Source: Chryseobacterium soli (GTDB lineage: Bacteria > Bacteroidota > Bacteroidia > Flavobacteriales > Weeksellaceae). From it: DNA of 64,000 nucleotides. A model generated the notes under the pieces. That model was not told the DNA's origin and did no database searches. It worked only from the letters and a program-made list of their open reading frames with translations. Of this stretch, positions 24,200-33,435 are shown one piece after another. A program made the translations under genes and the position numbers. Location: the NCBI RefSeq assembly GCF_000737705.1, contig NZ_JPRH01000004.1, forward strand, positions 549,587 through 613,586, read 5' to 3'. How positions within the stretch are numbered: position 1 is the first letter of the stretch; the number at the start of each line of letters is the position of its first letter.

Positions 24200-25930
24200 A
24201 TGAAAAGAACCCTTCTATTATCCGCTTTTTTATTGTCTCAATTTGGGACATCGCAATTGCTCAAAACAGACGGTCAAAAAATCATTAATGATAAAGGTGA
24301 AAACATCCAGCTAAAGGGCTTAGGCCTGGGAGGATGGATGCTTCAGGAAGGATATATGCTAAAAACGGCAGATTTTGCTGGTCCACAATACAAAATCAAA
24401 GAAAAAATCGCAGAATTGATTGGTGAAGACGGGATGAATGACTTTTATAAAGCTTATTTGAAAAATGGTATCACTAAACAGGATATTGATTTTCTGGCAA
24501 AAGCAGGGTTCAATTCTATCCGTTTGCCAATGCATTACAATCTTTATACTTTGCCTATCGAAAAAGAACCTGTAAAAGGCCAGAATACGTGGCTGGAAGA
24601 AGGTTTTAAAATGACTGATGATGTATTGAAATGGTGCGCTGCCAATAAAATGTACCTGATTCTCGATTTGCATGCACTTCCCGGAGGACAAGGAAATGAT
24701 GTAAATATTTCTGATAATGATAAATCCAAACCTTCTCTTTGGCAAAGTGAAGAAAATCAGAAAAAAACCATTGCTTTCTGGAAAAAACTGACAGAACGCT
24801 ATAAAGATGAACCCTGGATTGGTGGATATGACCTGATCAATGAACCCAATATCAATTTCACCGGTAAAAATCCGAATGGTACGGATGAAATGTCAAATGC
24901 TCCGCTTTGGAAATTTCAGAAAGATATTACAGCAGCTATTCGTGAAGTGGATAAAAAACACATCATCATCATCGAAGGAAATGGCTGGGGAAATAATTAT
25001 AATGGCCTGACTCCTATTTGGGATGATAATATGGTTTTCAGTTTTCATAAATACTGGAACAATAATGATGATGCAACTTTGAAGGGAATACTGGATCTCA
25101 GAGAAAAGCATAATATGCCGATCTGGCTTGGAGAAACAGGGGAAAATTCTAATGTCTGGTTTACAGAACTTATCCAATTGCTGAACAAGCACAATATCGG
25201 ATATGCCTTCTGGCCGATGAAAAAAATTGATAACAGAGCCGGAATTGCTAATGTGAAAATCACTCCTGAATATCAAAAATTATTGGATTACTGGAAAAAT
25301 GGCGGTGAAAAACCTTCAAAAGAATTTGCGACCCAAGCACTCATGAAAATTGCTGACAATTACAAATTCAATAATACTGAAATACAGTATGATGTGATCG
25401 ATGCGATGTTCAGACAGGTAACAGACGGTTCTACAAAACCATTCAAAGACCATCAGGCTCCTGGAAGAATCTTTGCTTCAGATTATGATCTCGGAAGAAT
25501 GGGAGCTGCTTATCTGGATAAAGATTATATCAATCTTTGGGTAAGCGATCCCAATAAAAGATCGGAATGGAATGCCGGCCATCAAATGAGAAATGATGCA
25601 GTAGATATTTATCCATGCAAGGATGCTGTTACCAATCAATATTATGTAGGCAAAACCGAATCCGGCGAATGGATCCAATATACCATTAGCAGCAAAACGG
25701 ATAAGGCTTATACTTTTGATATAAGATATGCCAGTAATCATGATGCAACAATCAGAATAGAAAGCGGTTCAGTGAAAGATATAAAAACCGTTTCCCTCCC
25801 TTTTACCGGAGGAAATGAAAAATGGCAGACCATTTCCATTAAAGGCATTATCTTTAAAAAAGGAGAAAATAAAATCAGAATCTACTTTGAAAATGATGGG
25901 GTAAACCTCAATTATTTTGAAATAAAATAA
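24200..25930 (+). CDS. Exported glycoside hydrolase family 5 enzyme with C-terminal carbohydrate-binding domain
   Basis: A 576-aa protein with a signal peptide ending GTSQ. The GH5 (cellulase-like) TIM barrel covers about 30-370: GLGLGGWMLQEGY, NSIRLPMHYN, LDLHALPGGQ, the acid/base Glu215 in DLINEPN, SFHKYWNN, and the nucleophile Glu312 in WLGETGEN. The C-terminal 150 residues resemble a CBM6-like beta-sandwich (ESGEWIQYTI, YTFDIRYAS, ENKIRIYFENDGVNLNYFEIK). It should cut a beta-glucan outside the cytoplasm; the linkage is not decidable by eye. It is a stand-alone gene, 20 kb from the SusC/SusD locus. Confidence 0.85.
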   Translation: MKRTLLLSAFLLSQFGTSQLLKTDGQKIINDKGENIQLKGLGLGGWMLQEGYMLKTADFAGPQYKIKEKIAELIGEDGMNDFYKAYLKNGITKQDIDFLAKAGFNSIRLPMHYNLYTLPIEKEPVKGQNTWLEEGFKMTDDVLKWCAANKMYLILDLHALPGGQGNDVNISDNDKSKPSLWQSEENQKKTIAFWKKLTERYKDEPWIGGYDLINEPNINFTGKNPNGTDEMSNAPLWKFQKDITAAIREVDKKHIIIIEGNGWGNNYNGLTPIWDDNMVFSFHKYWNNNDDATLKGILDLREKHNMPIWLGETGENSNVWFTELIQLLNKHNIGYAFWPMKKIDNRAGIANVKITPEYQKLLDYWKNGGEKPSKEFATQALMKIADNYKFNNTEIQYDVIDAMFRQVTDGSTKPFKDHQAPGRIFASDYDLGRMGAAYLDKDYINLWVSDPNKRSEWNAGHQMRNDAVDIYPCKDAVTNQYYVGKTESGEWIQYTISSKTDKAYTFDIRYASNHDATIRIESGSVKDIKTVSLPFTGGNEKWQTISIKGIIFKKGENKIRIYFENDGVNLNYFEIK

Positions 25931-26061
25931 GGAGGAATCTCTTTAATAGACTAGATTCTTCATTTCACTTCGTTACATTCTGAATGACAGCAGAAATAGC
26001 AGATCACACAGTCTGTTGTACCATTGTATTCTTACCTAAAATAATAATTTCCTTAAAATAC

Positions 26062-26095
26062 AAATCCCTTTTAGATGTAAAAGGGATTTTTTTTA
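26062..26095 (+). terminator. Intrinsic terminator upstream of the beta-lactamase gene
   Basis: AAATCCCTTTTA (26062-26073), GATG, TAAAAGGGATTT (26078-26089), then a T run. It separates GH5 transcription from the beta-lactamase gene. Confidence 0.8.
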
Positions 26096-26101
26096 TCTTT
26101 G
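26094..26101 (+). promoter_or_regulatory. -7 box of the beta-lactamase gene
   Basis: TATCTTTG fits TAnnTTTG and is only five bases ahead of the ATG at 26107. If used, the transcript begins at or near the start codon. No TTG is found at the usual -33 position; the terminator stem occupies it. Confidence 0.45.
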
Positions 26102-26106
26102 AAACT

Positions 26107-26985
26107 ATGAAAAAAATAGGGTTTCTTTTATTGTTGGTTTCAGGTGTTGTCTTTTCGCAGACTTCACAGCTGGAACAAAAAATCAGTTCTTTCACTAAAG
26201 ATAAGAAGGCTACAGTAGGTGTTTCTGTCTTAGGCTTTGAGAATGGGTTTAAATACAATAAAAACGGTGACCGTAAGCTTCCGATGCAAAGCGTTTTCAA
26301 ATTTCACATCGCCAGTGCTGTCCTCGACTTGGTAGATCATGGAAAACTGAAATTAGATCAAAAAATATTCATTAAAAAATCTGATTTATTAGAAAACACC
26401 TGGTCTCCGCTCCGAGATAAATATCCTGCAGGCAATGTTGAAGTTCCTTTAAGTGAAATTATTGATAATACAGTTGCCTTAAGTGATAATAACGGCTGTG
26501 ACATTCTTCTACAGTTAATTGGCGGCACACAGACTGTCCAAAAATTCATGGATTCTAAAGAAGTAAAGGGCTTCCAGATAAAATATAATGAAGCTGAAAT
26601 GCATCAGGACTGGAATGCACAATATGAAAATTACAGCACAACAAATTCAGCTGTTCAGGTTTTGAAAAAGCTATACGACGGTAAGCTGCTGTCTAAACAA
26701 TCTACCGAATTTTTAATGAACATCATTTTGGGCACCAAAACAGGGGTAAATAAAATGATCGAACAGCTTCCTAAAAATACACCGGTTGCCCGCAAAACGG
26801 GATCTTCAGGAAAAAACGATCAGGGCCTTACCGGTGCTGAAAATGAAATTGGGATCATCACTTTACCCAATGGAAAACACTATGCATTAGCTGTATTTGT
26901 AAGCAACTCCACCGAATCCAATGAGGCAAATTGTAAAATGATATCAGACATTTCAAAAGCGGTCTGGGATTATTTTAACAAGTAA
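26107..26985 (+). CDS. Class A beta-lactamase (CGA/CIA/PER-VEB-like subclass A2)
   Basis: The start at ATG 26107 (292 aa) puts a signal peptide (MKKIGFLLLLVSGVVFSQ) at the N-terminus; a longer frame from 25984 is not family-like. All class A motifs are there: Ser62-x-x-Lys65 (SVFK), Ser126-Asp-Asn128 (SDN), Glu162 in NEAEMH (the Glu166 equivalent in the PER/VEB style), and Lys230-Thr-Gly (KTGSSG). It hydrolyses beta-lactams in the periplasm. It resembles chromosomal extended-spectrum enzymes of Chryseobacterium (CGA, CIA). The exact variant cannot be named without alignment. There is no mobile element around it, so it is probably intrinsic. Confidence 0.92.
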   Translation: MKKIGFLLLLVSGVVFSQTSQLEQKISSFTKDKKATVGVSVLGFENGFKYNKNGDRKLPMQSVFKFHIASAVLDLVDHGKLKLDQKIFIKKSDLLENTWSPLRDKYPAGNVEVPLSEIIDNTVALSDNNGCDILLQLIGGTQTVQKFMDSKEVKGFQIKYNEAEMHQDWNAQYENYSTTNSAVQVLKKLYDGKLLSKQSTEFLMNIILGTKTGVNKMIEQLPKNTPVARKTGSSGKNDQGLTGAENEIGIITLPNGKHYALAVFVSNSTESNEANCKMISDISKAVWDYFNK

Positions 26986-27086
26986 TTTTTAAAGCTTACT
27001 TTTAGAGTCCGGGAAATACACTTTGTGCTTATACAAAATAGGGTTCTTTGCAGAATGTATTCATCATTAAAAAAAACAATATAAAT

Positions 27087-27497
27087 ATGAAAAAAATAGC
27101 ATTATTATTCAGTCTGTTGTGTTGTACTTTCTTTTTTGCACAAAAGAGTCAAAACTATGTACAGGTAAGCTATGGCAGCATCTGCTGCGGTACTCCTTCA
27201 CCGGATCCCGTCATCAGTTATCTGGAAAAGTTTGCGAAAAAAAATAAGAAAAAAAGTTTCGAAGTTTACAGCCAAAGCGGCTTGGGAAGAGAGGGTGAGT
27301 TTAAACTTTATATCGGAATCGACAGTCTTTCAAAAAGAGAACGAATCACCTTTATCAAAGGACTGGAAACGGTAGTCGAGACCCAAAACAACCAACGCAA
27401 TAAGAGCCGTGACGGACGTGTCAGTTTTGATGATCAGAAAGTGATTACAAAGGCTGATCTGGCGAATTCAAGAAATTTAACTATCTATAAAAAATAA
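27087..27497 (+). CDS. Small exported hypothetical protein
   Basis: Start chosen at ATG 27087 (136 aa), where the signal peptide MKKIALLFSLLCCTFFFAQ begins; the upstream extension to 27048 is unlikely. The mature part opens with YVQVSYGSICCGTPSPDP (a Cys pair), then a basic helical stretch and a beta-rich end. I recognise no family. It lies seven bases ahead of the 3-hydroxybutyryl-CoA dehydrogenase gene and may be co-transcribed with it, without an obvious functional link. Confidence 0.7.
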   Translation: MKKIALLFSLLCCTFFFAQKSQNYVQVSYGSICCGTPSPDPVISYLEKFAKKNKKKSFEVYSQSGLGREGEFKLYIGIDSLSKRERITFIKGLETVVETQNNQRNKSRDGRVSFDDQKVITKADLANSRNLTIYKK

Positions 27498-27504
27498 AAG
27501 AAAA

Positions 27505-28398
27505 ATGATCAAAAACATTGTAGTTATTGGAGCAGGAACCATGGGAAATGGTATTGCACATACTTTTGCACAAAGCGGTTTTAACGTAAACCTGGTAGAT
27601 GTATCTCAAGATGCTTTGGACAAAGGATTAAAAACCATTACTACCAACCTTGACAGAATAATTGCAAAGGGAAACCTTACGGAAGAACAAAAAGCAGAAA
27701 CATTAGGAAATATCACGACTTTCACAGCTCTTCAGGATGCTGTAGGAAATGCAGATCTTATCGTAGAAGCAGCCACTGAAAATCAGGATTTAAAACTGAA
27801 AATTTTCGGACAGATGGACGAATTTGCACCGGAAAACTGTATCCTGGCTACGAATACATCTTCTATTTCTATCACTAAAATTGCTGCAGCTACCAAAAGA
27901 CCGGACAAAGTAATCGGTATGCACTTTATGAACCCCGTTCCTATTATGAAACTGGTAGAGATCATCAAGGGCTACTCTACTTCGAAAGAAACTTTTGATG
28001 TGATCTATGAAATGAGCAAAGCATTAGGAAAAGTGCCTGTAGAAGTTAATGATTACCCAGGTTTTGTAGCGAACAGAATTCTGATGCCGATGATTAATGA
28101 ATCCATTGAAACGCTTTACAACGGTGTGGCTGGTGTAGAAGAGATCGACACGGTAATGAAATTGGGAATGGCTCATCCTATGGGACCTTTGCAGCTGGCA
28201 GATTTCATCGGTCTTGATGTATGTCTTGCGATATTAAATGTAATGTATGACGGCTTTAAAAATCCTAAATATGCTCCTAATCCATTGCTTGTAAACATGG
28301 TAATGGCTGGGAAATTGGGCGTAAAATCCGGAGAAGGCTTCTATGATTATTCTGAAAGCAAAAAGGCTGAGAAAGTCGCTAAAATGTTTTCTAAATAA
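27505..28398 (+). CDS. hbd: 3-hydroxybutyryl-CoA dehydrogenase
   Basis: A 297-aa 3-hydroxyacyl-CoA dehydrogenase that interconverts 3-hydroxybutyryl-CoA and acetoacetyl-CoA with NAD(P)H. The N-terminal Rossmann fold has VIGAGTMGNGIAH (Gly9, 11, 14). The catalytic region has NTSSISITKIA and IGMHFMNPVPIMKLVE with the conserved His and Asn. The C-terminal dimerisation domain has HPMGPLQLADFIGLDV. It is of normal length. It could serve fatty acid oxidation or, like PaaH, aromatic breakdown. Confidence 0.93.
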   Translation: MIKNIVVIGAGTMGNGIAHTFAQSGFNVNLVDVSQDALDKGLKTITTNLDRIIAKGNLTEEQKAETLGNITTFTALQDAVGNADLIVEAATENQDLKLKIFGQMDEFAPENCILATNTSSISITKIAAATKRPDKVIGMHFMNPVPIMKLVEIIKGYSTSKETFDVIYEMSKALGKVPVEVNDYPGFVANRILMPMINESIETLYNGVAGVEEIDTVMKLGMAHPMGPLQLADFIGLDVCLAILNVMYDGFKNPKYAPNPLLVNMVMAGKLGVKSGEGFYDYSESKKAEKVAKMFSK

Positions 28399-28519
28399 TC
28401 AGATTTTTGATGAATAAATTGTCTATAGCCAATTTTTACTTCGAATTGATTGATCAATAATAATCGTTGAGCATCACTTCTGAGAATACGAGCTGATAAG
28501 ACAAAATTCAATTTCTTCC

Positions 28520-29836
28520 ATGAAAATAAAAGAAAAAAATATTCAAATAACAATGGTCATCATTACTTTAGTGATGACCATTTTACGTTTTTTATTCAAT
28601 GAGAAAGGGCGCGTAAATCCTGATTCCATAAGGTATATGAGATTTGCTCATGTCTTTCCCACTATTGATAACACCACAACTCCATTAGGTTATCCTTTAA
28701 GCATTAAATTTTTTACTTTATTTGGTCTGGATGAATTCTGGGGCAGCAAAGCAGTAGGAATTGCTGCATTTTTATTCATCATCTGTTTTTGCTGGAAAAA
28801 GAAATTTTATCAGAGAGAATCCATTGTTATAAGTGCATTATTTAGTTTTGTTTCTACGTATGCCTATACCATGAGTGAGGCGCTGATCCTTCCTTTTGTA
28901 TTCCTATTTTTATACACCGCACATCTTGTGATTACGGGCAAACTGGAAAAAGGGAAAGCTATTTTCTATCTTTCCTTATCTCTGATCGCTCTTTATAATA
29001 TCCGGTACAGTGCTTTATTTATCATAGGAGCTACAGGGCTTTTCGGACTGATTTTCTGGAAGCGAAAGTATTCACGAACTTTTATTATTTCTGGCGCCAT
29101 AGGACTTGTTTTCATCGTCCTGTACAAGTTTTTGTTTATCGATTACTTTAACGAAAATTATGTCAAGCAATTTCTGGAAATGGGACTGCATCCGACTTCA
29201 CAGTTGTTGGTTGAACTTTTCCAGGGACTTGCCACTTCTTTCAATCCGTTTGTGCATATTGCCAATCCGGGTGGAGGATTAATAAATTATGCTATTTATG
29301 GAATCGGAGTGCTGAATATTGCACTCATGATCTACCTGTTCACCAGAAAAAAACTTACGGAAACAGAATCTTTTTTTATACTGATTGGAATTACCGGTAT
29401 TATCTGTTCCTATTTTATCCAATATTTTTATTCCGTAATTCCAATAGATTATAGAATTCTGGCTCCTTTTATTCTGCCGCTGTGGCTTTTATATTTCAAC
29501 AGACTCTTTGAACTTTTCAATACCAAAGTGTATGCGATCGGTGCATTAAGCTTATTATCAGGAATGGCTTTTACCTGGCTCTCCAAAGGAAATTACCTGG
29601 AAAACAGAAAAGCAATATCCACTTATTTAAAAAGTGAAAACCTGGATCAGATACCTATACAATTTTTTGTACTGAAGGACGATAATCTGGAAGAAATACG
29701 TGTTGCAGAACTTATCAGCACTGTAAATCCCCGTATTACGCTTACTTTCAAACCTAAAGATAGCTTGCAGAGAACGACTTTAACCCGGTATAAAGTTTTT
29801 CAAAAAATTAAAATCGACAAGAACAAATACCAATAA
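28520..29836 (+). CDS. Polytopic membrane protein, GT-C-glycosyltransferase-like
   Basis: A 438-aa integral membrane protein with about ten hydrophobic segments and a soluble C-terminal tail (about 365-438). The first loop has NEKGRVNPDSIRYMRFA; an acidic residue in the first outer loop is typical of GT-C-type glycosyltransferases that use lipid-linked sugars. That assignment is inference from topology. It may add sugars to an envelope component. It stands alone between hbd and a small acidic protein gene. Confidence 0.6.
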   Translation: MKIKEKNIQITMVIITLVMTILRFLFNEKGRVNPDSIRYMRFAHVFPTIDNTTTPLGYPLSIKFFTLFGLDEFWGSKAVGIAAFLFIICFCWKKKFYQRESIVISALFSFVSTYAYTMSEALILPFVFLFLYTAHLVITGKLEKGKAIFYLSLSLIALYNIRYSALFIIGATGLFGLIFWKRKYSRTFIISGAIGLVFIVLYKFLFIDYFNENYVKQFLEMGLHPTSQLLVELFQGLATSFNPFVHIANPGGGLINYAIYGIGVLNIALMIYLFTRKKLTETESFFILIGITGIICSYFIQYFYSVIPIDYRILAPFILPLWLLYFNRLFELFNTKVYAIGALSLLSGMAFTWLSKGNYLENRKAISTYLKSENLDQIPIQFFVLKDDNLEEIRVAELISTVNPRITLTFKPKDSLQRTTLTRYKVFQKIKIDKNKYQ

Positions 29837-29842
29837 TTTTAT

Positions 29843-29850
29843 TATCTTTG
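29843..29850 (+). promoter_or_regulatory. -7 box ahead of the small acidic protein gene
   Basis: TATCTTTG matches TAnnTTTG, 23 bases before the ATG at 29874; no TTG was found at the proper spacing. Confidence 0.4.
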
Positions 29851-29873
29851 GTCAAAGTTAAAACATTAAAAAA

Positions 29874-30113
29874 ATGAAATTACCTAAGTTTTTATTAGCA
29901 GATAATTCAGAATTTCCAGAAGATTTATTCGTAGTACACACAGAATATCCAAGATTTATTTTAAACGTTGAGGAAGAAGAAGTTGAGTGGCTGGATGATT
30001 TAGAAGGTGATGATGAAGAGACCATGGCAGATGAGGCTACCAAAGTAGTAGAAGCTGCTTTCAAATGGTGTGACGAAGAGTTGGCTAAGTACGACGAGGA
30101 AGAGGAAGATTAA
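29874..30113 (+). CDS. Conserved small acidic protein
   Basis: A 79-aa cytosolic protein. The N-terminal half (LLADNSEFPEDLFVVHTEYP; RFILNVEEEEVEWLDDL) looks folded, and the C-terminus ends in an acidic stretch (KYDEEEED). I know near-identical short proteins from many Flavobacteriia but no function has been given. It is followed at once by a bidirectional terminator. Confidence 0.75.
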   Translation: MKLPKFLLADNSEFPEDLFVVHTEYPRFILNVEEEEVEWLDDLEGDDEETMADEATKVVEAAFKWCDEELAKYDEEEED

Positions 30114-30134
30114 TACATAATTCTCTAAACATAA

Positions 30135-30160
30135 AAAAGGAACTCAATTGAGTTCCTTTT
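30135..30160. terminator. Bidirectional terminator between convergent genes
   Basis: A 26-base perfect palindrome with arms AAAAGGAACTCAA and TTGAGTTCCTTTT, flanked by A and T runs, four bases from the end of the META-domain gene. Confidence 0.85.
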
Positions 30161-30163
30161 GTT

Positions 30164-30574
30164 TTATTCAGCTTTATTGAATTTCAATAATAAAAGATTG
30201 TCTTTGTATAGTTCTAAGGTATTGCCGGAAACTACATATTTATTAGCTTTTCCGATCATATCCATGAAGTTTTGTTCTACGGTCATATTATCACACATCA
30301 TTCTTGTAGAACCCATTTGCCCTGCAGTGAAGTTTCCTGTAGCAGCATCCAGTTTTATCGTTCCAAAATAATTATTACATCCTGCGTTTCCGTTAATTTT
30401 TTCCCCTTCAATACTTAAAGTCGGAATTTTACCTTTTACATTATCTGCCAACGTCCATTTTGTATTGGTTAATGAAGGTTGGGCCTTTCCTACTTTCGAA
30501 GCAGACGGGCTCGACATGGTACCACACGATGCCAACATTGCAGCTGCACATATACTTAAAAAAAGATTTTTCAT
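30164..30574 (-). CDS. META-domain (HslJ-like) lipoprotein
   Basis: Start chosen at ATG 30574 (136 aa), because the lipoprotein signal MKNLFLSICAAAMLASC begins there; the frame upstream to 30700 is not protein-like. The Cys after AMLAS is the lipidation site. The mature part is a META domain: LTNTKWTLADNV, GCNNYFGTIKLD, GQMGSTRMMCDNMTVEQNFM and NTLELYKDNLLLLKF. HslJ relatives are linked to heat-shock and novobiocin tolerance; the molecular role is unknown. A -7 box (TAAATTTG, minus strand 30603-30596) lies about 22 bases upstream. Confidence 0.85.
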   Translation of the reverse strand: MKNLFLSICAAAMLASCGTMSSPSASKVGKAQPSLTNTKWTLADNVKGKIPTLSIEGEKINGNAGCNNYFGTIKLDAATGNFTAGQMGSTRMMCDNMTVEQNFMDMIGKANKYVVSGNTLELYKDNLLLLKFNKAE

Positions 30575-30776
30575 TTTTTTCTTTTTTGATTTACTCAAAT
30601 TTACGGAAATTATATTATCTAAACGGCTTTCAAAAGATTTTATTATGTTTAGTAATCTATCTTTCGGTAATCTATTTCGTGTACAGAACAACAAAATCAC
30701 CTCTCAAAATATTTGGATTTTCTTTACGATAAGAAACAATAGTCTGCTCAATCCGTTTACTGCATAAAATAAAAAA

Positions 30777-30804
30777 AACGGGCTTTAGCCCGTTTCTATT
30801 GATC
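30777..30804 (-). terminator. REP-like palindrome serving as the pheT terminator
   Basis: AACGGGCT and AGCCCGTT form a hairpin around TT; on the minus strand the pheT transcript runs into it and then into a run of eight T. The plus-strand tail TCTATTGA is shared with copies near 21294 and 50251. Confidence 0.7.
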
Positions 30805-30818
30805 TGTTTTAATTCTTT

Positions 30819-33221
30819 TTAAGACCGCAATTCTGCATTAAACTCTTTTTGGAAAGATTTGATCAGAGAGTCCATTACTTCTGAAATCTCTTTTTCTTCC
30901 AACGTTTTTTCTTCATTTAAAAGCTCAAAACTCATCGCGTAAGACTTCTTGCCTTCCGGTAAGTTTTTACCCTCATAAACATCAAATAAGTTAATGCTCT
31001 TAATGAATGGCGATTTATTCTTTTTAGCAGTCTGATACAGCTCCTGATAATTAATATTCTTATCAATAAGCAATGCCAAATCTCTTCTTATTTTGTTGAA
31101 TTTAGGAATATCTCTGAACTTCAGTTCATTTCCTAAGCGTAATTCCTGAGCAAATTCCAGTTCGATTTCTGCGTAGAAACAATCCTGGTCGATATCGAAA
31201 TCTTTCAACATTACAGGAGATACTTTTCCTATTCTCACCAATACTTTTCCATCTGCTTCATAAGCTACTGCATCAGAGAATCTTTCATCTGTTAAAGCTG
31301 TTTCTCTATAATCAATGGAAAGTCTTTCCAATAAAACCTTTACATAGGCTTTCAATCGATAGAAATCTGTAGCTGATTTTGGCTGCTGCCAGTTTTCTGC
31401 CGCTTCTCTTCCTGAAACTAATATGGCCAGTTGTTTTCTTTCTTCGTATCGTTCTCTTTTATGATAAATTTTCCCGAATTCGAAGAATTTAATATCCTGA
31501 TTCTTTCTGTTGATATTGTAGATTGCATTCTGAAGAAGACCTTCCAATAAAGATTTTCTCATGAAAGCAAGATCACCGCTTAAAGGATTCAGCAGTTTTA
31601 CAGCATCTTTTTCATCTTTTACAGAAGTCAGTGAGTTGTTCATCACTTCATTGAAACCAAGGCTCTGTAAGGTTCTTGCCCAGTTGCTTTCCAGCTCATC
31701 CTGATCGTTGGCATTCTGTTTAACAGGGGTAAACGAAATTTTTTGAGGAGCTTCAATCTTATTGTAACCATAAATTCTCAGAATCTCTTCAATAACGTCG
31801 ATTTCTCTGGTTACATCTGCTCTGTATGCAGGAACAGAAATTTCAAGTCCATTCTGAATTTCATTTAACACCTGAATTTCAAGGGCTTTTAAAATTTCTT
31901 TTACTTTTTCTCTATGGATTTTTGTTCCTAAAATCTGTTCGATTTTAGAGAATCTGATGATCACATAATGATCTTCTATTTTCTTTGGATATTCTTCCAG
32001 CAGCTCTCCTACCAGTTTTCCACCGGCAAGTTCCTGAATCATTTTTACAGCATGCGTAATGGCTGTTCTTGTGATATTAGGATCAACCCCTCTTTCAAAT
32101 CTGAAAGAAGCATCTGTATTCAATCCGTGGGATTTGGCAGCTTTTCTTACAGCTACCGCATTGAAATAAGCACTTTCAAGGAAAATAGTTTTGGTTTCCG
32201 CAGAAACTCCGGAATGGGCACCACCAAAAACTCCTGCAATACACATCGGAGTATCTTTTCCGTCCTTGATGATGATTTCAGAACCGTTTAACGTTCTTTC
32301 AACTCCATCTAAAGTTGTGAATTTAGTTCCTTCTTTTACCGTTCCTACTTTAACTTTTTTATCAGCAATTTTATCTGCGTCAAAGGCGTGAAGCGGCTGT
32401 CCCAATCCATGAAGAACATAGTTGGTAATATCTACAATATTGTTAATCGGGTTTAATCCAATCGCTTTGATTCTGTTTTTTAACCAAGCTGGTGATTCCG
32501 CTACTTGTACATCTTCAATCACAGCACCGATATATCTTGGAGTCAATTCTTTATCTTCAACTTCCAGGGTAAAGCTGTGGGAACCTTCGTTATTTAATAC
32601 TTCAGAAGAAATTTTCTCAAATTCTGATTTCTGCTTATTGGTTGAAAGGTAAGCAAACAGATCTCTTGCCACCCCATAATGAGACATCGCATCCGTTCTG
32701 TTTGGTGTTAAACCGATCTCAAAAACATCGTCATTTGTCAATTCAAAATAGTCTGCAAAATTCTTTCCGACTTCATACTGAGTTTCATCCAGTACCATAA
32801 TTCCACCGTGATCTTCACTAAGACCTAATTCGTCTTCAGCACAGATCATCCCCTGTGAAACTTCCCCTCTGATTTTCGCTTCTTTAATCTCAAAAAAACT
32901 TCCGGTTTTGTCATAGATTTTTGTTCCAACAACTGCTACAGGAACCGTCTGCCCTGCCTCCACATTGGGAGCACCGCAAACGATGTTCAGTACTTTCCCG
33001 TTACCTACCTCAACTGTTGTTTTCTTTAGCTTATCTGCATTCGGATGTTTTTCGCAGGTTAATACTTTCCCTACGACAATACCTTCCAAACTTCCTTTTA
33101 TGCTTTCAAATTTATCTATTCCTTCAACCTCAAGACCAATATCAGTAAGGAATTCACCGATTCTTTCAGGTTTCAATTCCGTTTTTATGTAATCTTTCAG
33201 CCAGTTATTTGATATCTTCAT
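30819..33221 (-). CDS. pheT: Phenylalanine-tRNA ligase beta subunit
   Basis: An 800-aa PheRS beta subunit, which joins the alpha subunit in an (alpha-beta)2 enzyme charging tRNA-Phe. Domain order is: N-terminal part with MKISNNWLKDYI; a tRNA-binding EMAP-like domain (about 40-155, VLTCEKHPNADKLKK); B3/B4 editing domain (about 210-385); B5 domain (about 400-470); the catalytic-like core; and a C-terminal FDX-ACB anticodon-binding domain (about 705-799, FRDIPKFNKIRRDLALL). It is full length. pheS is not in the window, which is normal in Bacteroidota. Confidence 0.96.
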   Translation of the reverse strand: MKISNNWLKDYIKTELKPERIGEFLTDIGLEVEGIDKFESIKGSLEGIVVGKVLTCEKHPNADKLKKTTVEVGNGKVLNIVCGAPNVEAGQTVPVAVVGTKIYDKTGSFFEIKEAKIRGEVSQGMICAEDELGLSEDHGGIMVLDETQYEVGKNFADYFELTNDDVFEIGLTPNRTDAMSHYGVARDLFAYLSTNKQKSEFEKISSEVLNNEGSHSFTLEVEDKELTPRYIGAVIEDVQVAESPAWLKNRIKAIGLNPINNIVDITNYVLHGLGQPLHAFDADKIADKKVKVGTVKEGTKFTTLDGVERTLNGSEIIIKDGKDTPMCIAGVFGGAHSGVSAETKTIFLESAYFNAVAVRKAAKSHGLNTDASFRFERGVDPNITRTAITHAVKMIQELAGGKLVGELLEEYPKKIEDHYVIIRFSKIEQILGTKIHREKVKEILKALEIQVLNEIQNGLEISVPAYRADVTREIDVIEEILRIYGYNKIEAPQKISFTPVKQNANDQDELESNWARTLQSLGFNEVMNNSLTSVKDEKDAVKLLNPLSGDLAFMRKSLLEGLLQNAIYNINRKNQDIKFFEFGKIYHKRERYEERKQLAILVSGREAAENWQQPKSATDFYRLKAYVKVLLERLSIDYRETALTDERFSDAVAYEADGKVLVRIGKVSPVMLKDFDIDQDCFYAEIELEFAQELRLGNELKFRDIPKFNKIRRDLALLIDKNINYQELYQTAKKNKSPFIKSINLFDVYEGKNLPEGKKSYAMSFELLNEEKTLEEKEISEVMDSLIKSFQKEFNAELRS

Positions 33222-33435
33222 CCGTTTATTTTGAAAATTTTATTTGAATTTTTGTCCCTACAAATGTCGTGTTTTTTTGAGAAATAGAGAAATTTAGAAG
33301 GAACTTTAAAATAATACTTTTATCAGCTCATCATTTTTATTTCTCCTGTTGTTTTTTACATAATCACACGTGTTTAAAGATCAGGCATACATTAACTTTC
33401 TCCATCACTCCTCACACAATATTACGAAATAGTAC

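Noticed and set aside
24200..25930. GH5 enzyme as part of the beta-1,2-glucan locus
   Set aside because: It is more than 20 kb away with unrelated genes between, and GH5 is not known for beta-1,2 linkages to my knowledge.
26107..26985. Beta-lactamase gene as a mobile resistance gene
   Set aside because: No transposase, integron or plasmid signs around it, and the enzyme type fits intrinsic Chryseobacterium enzymes.
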